A stretch of 10,035 bases of DNA from Parvularcula sp964342585 (GTDB taxonomy: Bacteria; Pseudomonadota; Alphaproteobacteria; Caulobacterales; Parvularculaceae), in assembly GCA_964342585.1 (NCBI GenBank), contig CAYFHK010000101.1, positions 1 through 10,035 of the forward strand, read 5' to 3'. A program made the translations under genes and the position numbers. Positions within the stretch are counted from its first letter, which is position 1; every line of letters begins with the position of its first letter. A model generated the notes under the pieces. That model was not told the DNA's origin, did not search any database, and saw only the letters and a program-made list of their open reading frames with translations. This document shows positions 6,121 through 10,035 of the stretch, piece after piece.

Positions 6121-6612
6121 ATGACGCTGTTTCAAAAAGTTTATGTCAGCAAGAGATCGCTTCGCTTCAGCAAGTTATGCCTCGGCGACATACTGTCCGC
6201 ATGTGCTCAGCGAAATCCCGAAGACGGCCTTACCGGCCTTCTCCTATCAGAGACGCATTACTTCTTTCAGGTGCTTGAGGGCCCCACACTGCCCGTTGCG
6301 GCGGCTTACGCGCGTATTGCGGCAGATCCGCGGCACACAGATTGTCATGTCCTCCTCGAGCGGGAGATCCCGAACCGAATGTTTTCAGATTGGTCGATGG
6401 CGTTTCGCGAGATCGATACCCTCGACCCAGACGAGCACTGTGTTGAGTTGACGCGGGCGACAGTCGTGAATGATTTGCTTGGTGGCGCTGACGACACCTT
6501 GCGGCGCCTTATTACACAATTCCTCGACCGGCGTCGCGCGCCAAATCGGGGCCGTGTGGAATGGCTGGAACGCGGCCCCAGCGGCGATGGACCACAGACC
6601 GCCGTCGCTTAA
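6121..6612 (+). CDS. Short BLUF-domain blue-light photoreceptor
   Basis: A 163-residue protein with an FAD-binding BLUF domain (about 3-97) and a short C-terminal tail. The residues that define a working BLUF photocycle are all present: Tyr8 (KVYVSK), Asn32 in RNPEDGLTG, Gln50 in FFQVLEG, and Trp91 and Met93 in SDWSMAF. DPRH (69-72) is also typical. The tail (about 100-163) has a helical stretch (ATVVNDLLGGADDTLRRLITQFLDRRR) but no EAL, GGDEF, cyclase or DNA-binding domain, so it must signal by protein-protein contact, as other short BLUF proteins do. It is cytosolic. It is followed after 56 bases by recR on the same strand, and a cryptochrome/photolyase-family gene lies about 1.3 kb beyond the recR end. 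The partner is unknown. The domain assignment is very secure. Confidence 0.95.
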   Translation: MTLFQKVYVSKRSLRFSKLCLGDILSACAQRNPEDGLTGLLLSETHYFFQVLEGPTLPVAAAYARIAADPRHTDCHVLLEREIPNRMFSDWSMAFREIDTLDPDEHCVELTRATVVNDLLGGADDTLRRLITQFLDRRRAPNRGRVEWLERGPSGDGPQTAVA

Positions 6613-6668
6613 TACACGCGGCGCCCTGCCCCCGCGACAGACGGGGCAGGACACGCTAAAAACTGCAA

Positions 6669-7274
6669 ATGGCGAAAACACCTGCGGGCCCGGAGCTCGA
6701 TCACCTCATCACGCTTCTGTCAAAACTACCGGGCCTCGGCCCGCGGTCGGCAAAGCGTGCTGCGCTCTATCTTCTCCGGAAGCGGGAGACACTGATGGTC
6801 CCGCTGGCCATTGCCCTCACCGCTGCCGCGGAAAAGGTTCACGCCTGTTCGGTTTGCGGCAATTGGGACAGCCAAGATCCCTGTGCGATTTGCGCGGATG
6901 AGGAGCGCAACACGGGCACGATCTGTGTGGTGCAAGACGTCGCCGATGTTTGGGCGCTGGAGCGCGCGCGCGCGCATCAAGGGCGGTACCATGTGCTGGG
7001 TGGCGTCATCTCTCCTTTAGATGGGATTGGCCCTGAGGATCTCAACATCGCCTCCCTCGCTCAGCGGGCCAGTGCCGCGGATGTGCGCGAAGTCATTTTG
7101 GCCACCGCCGCCACAGTGAATGGTCAGACCACCGCCAATTACGTGGCTGAGCGCCTTGAGACGCTTGGCATCCAGGTGACCCGCCTCTCGCACGGCGTAC
7201 CCGTTGGCGGGGAGCTGGATTATCTCGACGAGGGCACCCTGACGGCCGCCATCAAATCGCGCCAACCTTTCTGA
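6669..7274 (+). CDS. recR: Recombination mediator protein RecR
   Basis: A full-length (201-residue) RecR, the ring-forming partner of RecO/RecF that helps load RecA on SSB-coated gaps. In order it has a helix-hairpin-helix (LPGLGPRSAKRAALYLL, 20-36), a four-Cys zinc motif (Cys60, Cys63, Cys72, Cys75), a Toprim domain (about 83-175, with ISPLDGIGPEDLNI) and the C-terminal GVPVGGELDYLDEGTL segment typical of RecR. Residue 89 is Gln where RecR proteins usually have the Toprim Glu (ICVVE), and TVNGQTTA (149-156) has Asn where VEG is usual. No strong ribosome site precedes ATG 6669. The usual dnaX-ybaB neighbours are absent; the upstream gene is a BLUF receptor. An alternating (GC)6 run lies at 6962-6973. 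Its TGA abuts the stop of the convergent gene. Confidence 0.97.
   Translation: MAKTPAGPELDHLITLLSKLPGLGPRSAKRAALYLLRKRETLMVPLAIALTAAAEKVHACSVCGNWDSQDPCAICADEERNTGTICVVQDVADVWALERARAHQGRYHVLGGVISPLDGIGPEDLNIASLAQRASAADVREVILATAATVNGQTTANYVAERLETLGIQVTRLSHGVPVGGELDYLDEGTLTAAIKSRQPF
6962..6973. repeat. (GC)6 dinucleotide run inside recR
   Basis: Twelve bases of strictly alternating G and C encode the Arg-Ala-Arg-Ala part of RecR. Such runs can slip in replication. The frame is intact here. Confidence 0.6.
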
Positions 7275-7868
7275 TCACTGAAGAAAAAGGCGCGCCACGG
7301 TCAGCGGGTCTGGGAAGCCGGTTTCTTCAAGCTCAAGACTGGCTTGGAACTTTGCAATCGAGTTTTGCGTCGCTGGATCATACTCGCCCGTCACCGCCAC
7401 GGGATACCCCCGATCGCTCAACCGGCTTTGCATCTGCTCCACCGTCGCTTGGTACATTTCACGGCGGCGATCGGCGACGGCGATTTCAACGACTGGGCTT
7501 TTCTCGACCACACGATCCATCGCCAGGCGTGAGACCATTGCTGTCATTGCGGTTTGCACGGTCATTTCCGGATTAGCTCGGCAAAACGCCGCAAGCGTCG
7601 TCGCGATCAGCTCATCGCTCTGCCAGCTGACAATATCATATGTCCGTGGAAGGTGTTCATTGACGGCCGTCAAATAGCCCTGAACCCACCCGAGCATGAC
7701 ATCCGCTTGTTTGCCTTGCGCACGGTACACCGCATCATACCGCGCGCAGGACTGATCGCCCGGCCCTTTGATGGCAAATTCGCCTGCTGCATCGCTCGCT
7801 GCGTGAACATTTGGCGCGGCGATCAGGGCAAGTGCGACCCCGGCGAAACGTAAAACTGTGGCGCGCAT
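7275..7868 (-). CDS. Secreted HdeA-like protein with C-terminal peptidoglycan-binding domain
   Basis: A 197-residue protein of unknown function. It has a signal peptide (about 1-23, cleavage after VHA). A mainly helical region (about 25-125) has two cysteines (Cys41 and Cys96) placed around GWVQGYLTAVN, an arrangement like the HdeA/HdeB-type periplasmic family whose Cys pair forms a disulfide. The C-terminal repeat (about 143-196: QMQSRLSDRGYPVAVTGEYDP...QNSIAKFQASL) is a peptidoglycan-binding domain 1 (PG_binding_1). Together these suggest a periplasmic protein tethered to the wall, perhaps a chaperone or structural factor; this is inference. I chose ATG 7868 because it starts the signal peptide and AGAAGG lies about eight bases upstream; the in-frame ATG at 7934 is too far ahead. 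It lies 81 bases downstream of the photolyase-family gene on the same strand and could be co-transcribed. Its stop directly abuts that of recR. Confidence 0.8.
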   Translation of the reverse strand: MRATVLRFAGVALALIAAPNVHAASDAAGEFAIKGPGDQSCARYDAVYRAQGKQADVMLGWVQGYLTAVNEHLPRTYDIVSWQSDELIATTLAAFCRANPEMTVQTAMTAMVSRLAMDRVVEKSPVVEIAVADRRREMYQATVEQMQSRLSDRGYPVAVTGEYDPATQNSIAKFQASLELEETGFPDPLTVARLFLQ

Positions 7869-7934
7869 CGCGTGAACCTTCTCTCTGACGAGATGTGAAC
7901 ACCCAGCGTTAACGAGATTTGCCAGACAGGCCAA

Positions 7935-7944
7935 GGGGATCCCC
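7935..7944. repeat. 10-base perfect palindrome between two minus-strand genes
   Basis: GGGGATCCCC lies between the photolyase-family stop and the HdeA-like gene start. It has no loop and no T-run, so it does not look like a terminator. It could be chance or a small regulator site. Confidence 0.35.
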
Positions 7945-7949
7945 GGCAG

Positions 7950-9494
7950 TCATTCGTCAAACGGCAACCCCGCTTGCGCGGTTGATTTGCGCGGTCGCGA
8001 TGGCCGCTGCCCGCGGTTTTTGATGCCGCTTTTTCGGCTGCCGTGCTTTTCCTGGATCGCGCGTGCGCCTTCGCGGAACTGTTCGCCGCGCCTGAGGCCA
8101 TAGACCTTTTGCCGGGCTTCCCGCGCTGCCTCCATGTGGTCGACGATGGGGAGGGGATAGAACTTATCGAGCACGGTATCTGCGTCCTGCCACTTCCACG
8201 GCTCATGGACATAAGGTTCGGGCACGTCGCGAAGCTCCGGCACCCATTTGCGCACAAAACTACCGTCGGGGTCCTGATCGTACCCCTGCTTTACGGGGTT
8301 ATAGATCCGCACCGTGTTGATCCCGGTTGTGCCTGATTGCATCTGCACCTGCGGCCAGTGAATGCCGGCATCATAATCCGTAAATTGCCGGGCCAGATGC
8401 TCACCCGGTTTTCGCCAATCTAACCAAAGATGATAGCTGGACACCGCCATCAGCATAGCGCGCATACGGAAATTCATCCACCCGGTCGCGGCAAGGCATC
8501 GCATACAAGCATCCACGAAGGGCAACCCCGTCTCCCCCATCGCCCAGGCGTGGAGACGGTCGGCATCGGCCTCAGCAGGGCGCATGCCGTTATAAACAGG
8601 GTGCAGATTTTCGAACTCAAGGCGCGGCTCATCCTCCAGCTTTTGCGTGAAGTGGTCTCGCCAATGTAGGCGCCCCGAAAAGGAGGACATCGACCCGCGC
8701 CAGGTCTTCACCGCGGGCGTGCCAATCTGTTTCAGCTCGCGCTGGCGAGACCAGGTGGCCTGGACCACCTCCCGCATGGAGAGGACACCCCACGCGAGGT
8801 AAGGCGATAGGCGCGAGCACGCCCATTCACCCGAGATCGGGCTCGACATCGCGCTACGATAGGGCTCACCACGCTCGTAAAGAAACGTCTCAAGCGTGCG
8901 CTCGGCAAGCACCCGCCCACCCCGCTGCCGCTCAGGACACGGATCGGGATCCAGGCCCAGTTCAGTAACGGTGGGAACGTCCCCAGGCTCAATGCCGTCT
9001 GGCGGGGTCAACGCAGGCGCGTTTGTTACGGGCTCACCCATGAAGCGGTCCCAAGCCTTGGCCCAGCCGTCGCGAGTGTTCAGTCGACGGATCACGCCGT
9101 TTTGACGGATTTCGTGCCAAGGAACGCCATGCTCTCGTGCCCAGGCGCCAACCTCCCGATCACGCGCATAGGTCGAGGCATTGCCGGTTTCCTCATGGGA
9201 CCAAAGCGCAGCGATGCCATGGTGCTGCTGGAGATCAGCGAGTACTTCCGTAACTCGCGCTACACGGACGATGAGCGGCTGGCCCAAAGCCGCCAGCGCC
9301 TCGCGCAACTCGCCCAAACTCTCGCGCACGAAGAGCCATTGTCGTGCGGACATATCGGGCTGCGCCCACAATTCAGGCTCCACGACGAATAGCGGCAACG
9401 CAGGCCCCGCCTCTGCTGCCGCCGCCAGCGCGCGATGATCCTGCACGCGAAGATCGCGTTTGAACCAAACGATTTGGAGGGGTTGGCGAGCCAT
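7950..9494 (-). CDS. Cryptochrome/DNA photolyase family flavoprotein with atypical FAD-pocket residues
   Basis: A 514-residue protein with the full cryptochrome/photolyase fold. The N-terminal alpha/beta antenna domain begins IVWFKRDLRVQDH (8-20). The helical FAD domain (about 200-480) contains SRLSPYLAWGVLS (227-239), RLHWRDHF (275-282), LPFVDACMRCLAATGW (324-339), RIYNPVKQG (396-404) and KWVPEL (416-421). The usual D.D..NN..WQW stretch reads DYDAGIHWPQVQM (373-385). By hand alignment the FAD-N5 Asn is His379 and the first electron-transfer Trp is Val383. GWMHNR is replaced by GWMNFR. The FeS-photolyase Cys pattern is not evident. A basic tail (482-508) may bind nucleic acid. The subclass (repair enzyme or photoreceptor) cannot be settled. 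The start at ATG 9494 fits the family N-terminus, though no ribosome site is clear. The HdeA-like gene follows on the same strand. Confidence 0.9.
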   Translation of the reverse strand: MARQPLQIVWFKRDLRVQDHRALAAAAEAGPALPLFVVEPELWAQPDMSARQWLFVRESLGELREALAALGQPLIVRVARVTEVLADLQQHHGIAALWSHEETGNASTYARDREVGAWAREHGVPWHEIRQNGVIRRLNTRDGWAKAWDRFMGEPVTNAPALTPPDGIEPGDVPTVTELGLDPDPCPERQRGGRVLAERTLETFLYERGEPYRSAMSSPISGEWACSRLSPYLAWGVLSMREVVQATWSRQRELKQIGTPAVKTWRGSMSSFSGRLHWRDHFTQKLEDEPRLEFENLHPVYNGMRPAEADADRLHAWAMGETGLPFVDACMRCLAATGWMNFRMRAMLMAVSSYHLWLDWRKPGEHLARQFTDYDAGIHWPQVQMQSGTTGINTVRIYNPVKQGYDQDPDGSFVRKWVPELRDVPEPYVHEPWKWQDADTVLDKFYPLPIVDHMEAAREARQKVYGLRRGEQFREGARAIQEKHGSRKSGIKNRGQRPSRPRKSTAQAGLPFDE

Positions 9495-9550
9495 AACGGA
9501 AGTATAACGCCAGCGCCCCTCATGAGGATCCGGCGTCTCGTCGCGGCAAG

Positions 9551-9577
9551 AAAAAAGGCGGCTTGAAGCCGCCTTTT
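9551..9577 (-). terminator. Intrinsic terminator of ahcY
   Basis: GGCGGC (9557-9562) pairs with GCCGCC (9568-9573) around a five-base loop that can close further by TT/AA pairing. On the minus strand six Ts follow (9551-9556). It lies about 25 bases after the ahcY stop. TTTT on the other side (9574-9577) gives some activity in the + direction too, but no + gene needs it. Confidence 0.88.
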
Positions 9578-9599
9578 CCGTTCGTGATTGATATCGCGC

Positions 9600-10035
9600 T
9601 TAGTAGCGATAGCCTTCTGGCTTGAACGGCCCTTTGACCTCAACGCCGATATAGCTGGCTTGCTCCTCGGAGAGTTTCGAAATCTCCGCGCCGACCTTGC
9701 CAAGGTGGAGCGCCGCGACTTTCTCATCGAGGTGCTTCGGCAGCACATAGACTTTGTTTTTGTACTTACCGTCTTCGTTGTTCTTGTAGAGCTCGATCTG
9801 GGCCAGCGTTTGGTTGGTGAAACTGGCCGACATCACAAAGCTCGGGTGACCCGTGGCATTGCCAAGGTTCACCAGGCGCCCCTCCGACAGCAGAATGAAC
9901 CGCTTGCCGTCTGGCTTTTTGATCATGTCGACCTGGGGCTTAATGTTGTCCCATTCCCAATTGCGCGTGCCGTCGACTTGGATCTCATTGTCGAAGTGGC
10001 CGATATTGCAGACGATCGCCATGTCTTTCAGGTCA
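9600..10035 (-). CDS. ahcY: Adenosylhomocysteinase (S-adenosylhomocysteine hydrolase), C-terminal part
   Basis: The last ~145 residues of the NAD-dependent enzyme that splits S-adenosylhomocysteine into adenosine and homocysteine in the activated-methyl cycle. The start and catalytic domain lie outside the window; the frame is open to the edge (DLKDMAIVCNIGHFDNEI across it). Diagnostic parts are NIGHFDNEI, the substrate-side GRLVNLGNATGHPSFVMS, the NQTLAQIEL helix, and the C-terminal KPEGYRY whose Lys and Tyr reach the NAD of the neighbouring subunit in known structures. The stop at 9600 is followed by a good terminator. The gene appears transcriptionally separate from the photolyase-family gene. 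Confidence 0.97.
   Translation of the reverse strand, partial: DLKDMAIVCNIGHFDNEIQVDGTRNWEWDNIKPQVDMIKKPDGKRFILLSEGRLVNLGNATGHPSFVMSASFTNQTLAQIELYKNNEDGKYKNKVYVLPKHLDEKVAALHLGKVGAEISKLSEEQASYIGVEVKGPFKPEGYRY

Noticed and set aside
7953..9494. FeS-type bacterial photolyase/cryptochrome (CryB/PhrB class)
   Set aside because: The sequence keeps the classic photolyase FAD-domain motifs and lacks the cluster-binding Cys pattern, so it is not assigned to that class.
9260..9748. Minus-strand open frame of about 160 codons spanning the ahcY-photolyase junction, and other long overlapping frames
   Set aside because: They lie in other frames of clear genes, cross a terminator and show Arg/Ser-rich composition typical of shadow frames in GC-rich DNA.
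1..10035. Mobile element, CRISPR array, toxin-antitoxin, phage or defence island
   Set aside because: No transposase, integrase, direct-repeat array, terminal inverted repeats or defence-family motif was seen on either strand.

Overview
The window looks like a chromosomal segment of an alphaproteobacterium, probably from a marine or freshwater lineage near Rhodobacterales, Hyphomonadales or Parvularculales. This is inferred from GC-rich coding sequence (by eye, not computed), two proteins ending in VPLPA-type sorting tails, and the flavour of the RecR, TrhO, EVE and adenosylhomocysteinase proteins. I see no transposase, integrase, tRNA, rRNA, CRISPR array or phage gene. Most genes are housekeeping or small accessory genes.

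Left part (1-3832). A 5'-truncated membrane dipeptidase (peptidase M19) on + converges on a compact four-gene minus-strand operon. Read in transcription order from 3832 down to 1031 it encodes an EVE-domain protein, a YdfG-like short-chain dehydrogenase, the tRNA U34 hydroxylase TrhO and a CPY-type glutathione S-transferase. Gaps are 37 and 3 bases, and the last pair overlaps by 4 bases.

Centre (3833-5825). A two-helix DUF2905 membrane protein is followed by two tandem paralogues of about 230 residues. Each has a signal peptide, a conserved secreted domain and a C-terminal VPLPGG/IPLPGG + hydrophobic + Arg-rich tail, which marks exosortase-processed surface proteins. The first has a near-consensus sigma-54 (-24/-12) promoter upstream. 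A strong intrinsic terminator separates it from the second, which has its own AT-rich leader carrying four TTAAC motifs and overlapping palindromes. This pair is the most distinctive part of the window.

Right part (5826-10035). A 295-base intergenic region leads to a short BLUF blue-light receptor and then recR on +. Converging on recR are a secreted HdeA-like/peptidoglycan-binding protein and, further upstream on the minus strand, an unusual cryptochrome/photolyase-family flavoprotein. The window ends in the C-terminal third of adenosylhomocysteinase (ahcY, minus strand), which has its own terminator.

Functional themes are tRNA and redox maintenance (left), regulated surface display (centre), and light sensing beside DNA repair (right). 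Nothing here is a clear new defence or biosynthetic system. The best leads are the separately regulated surface-protein pair and the photolyase-family protein with non-canonical flavin-pocket residues.
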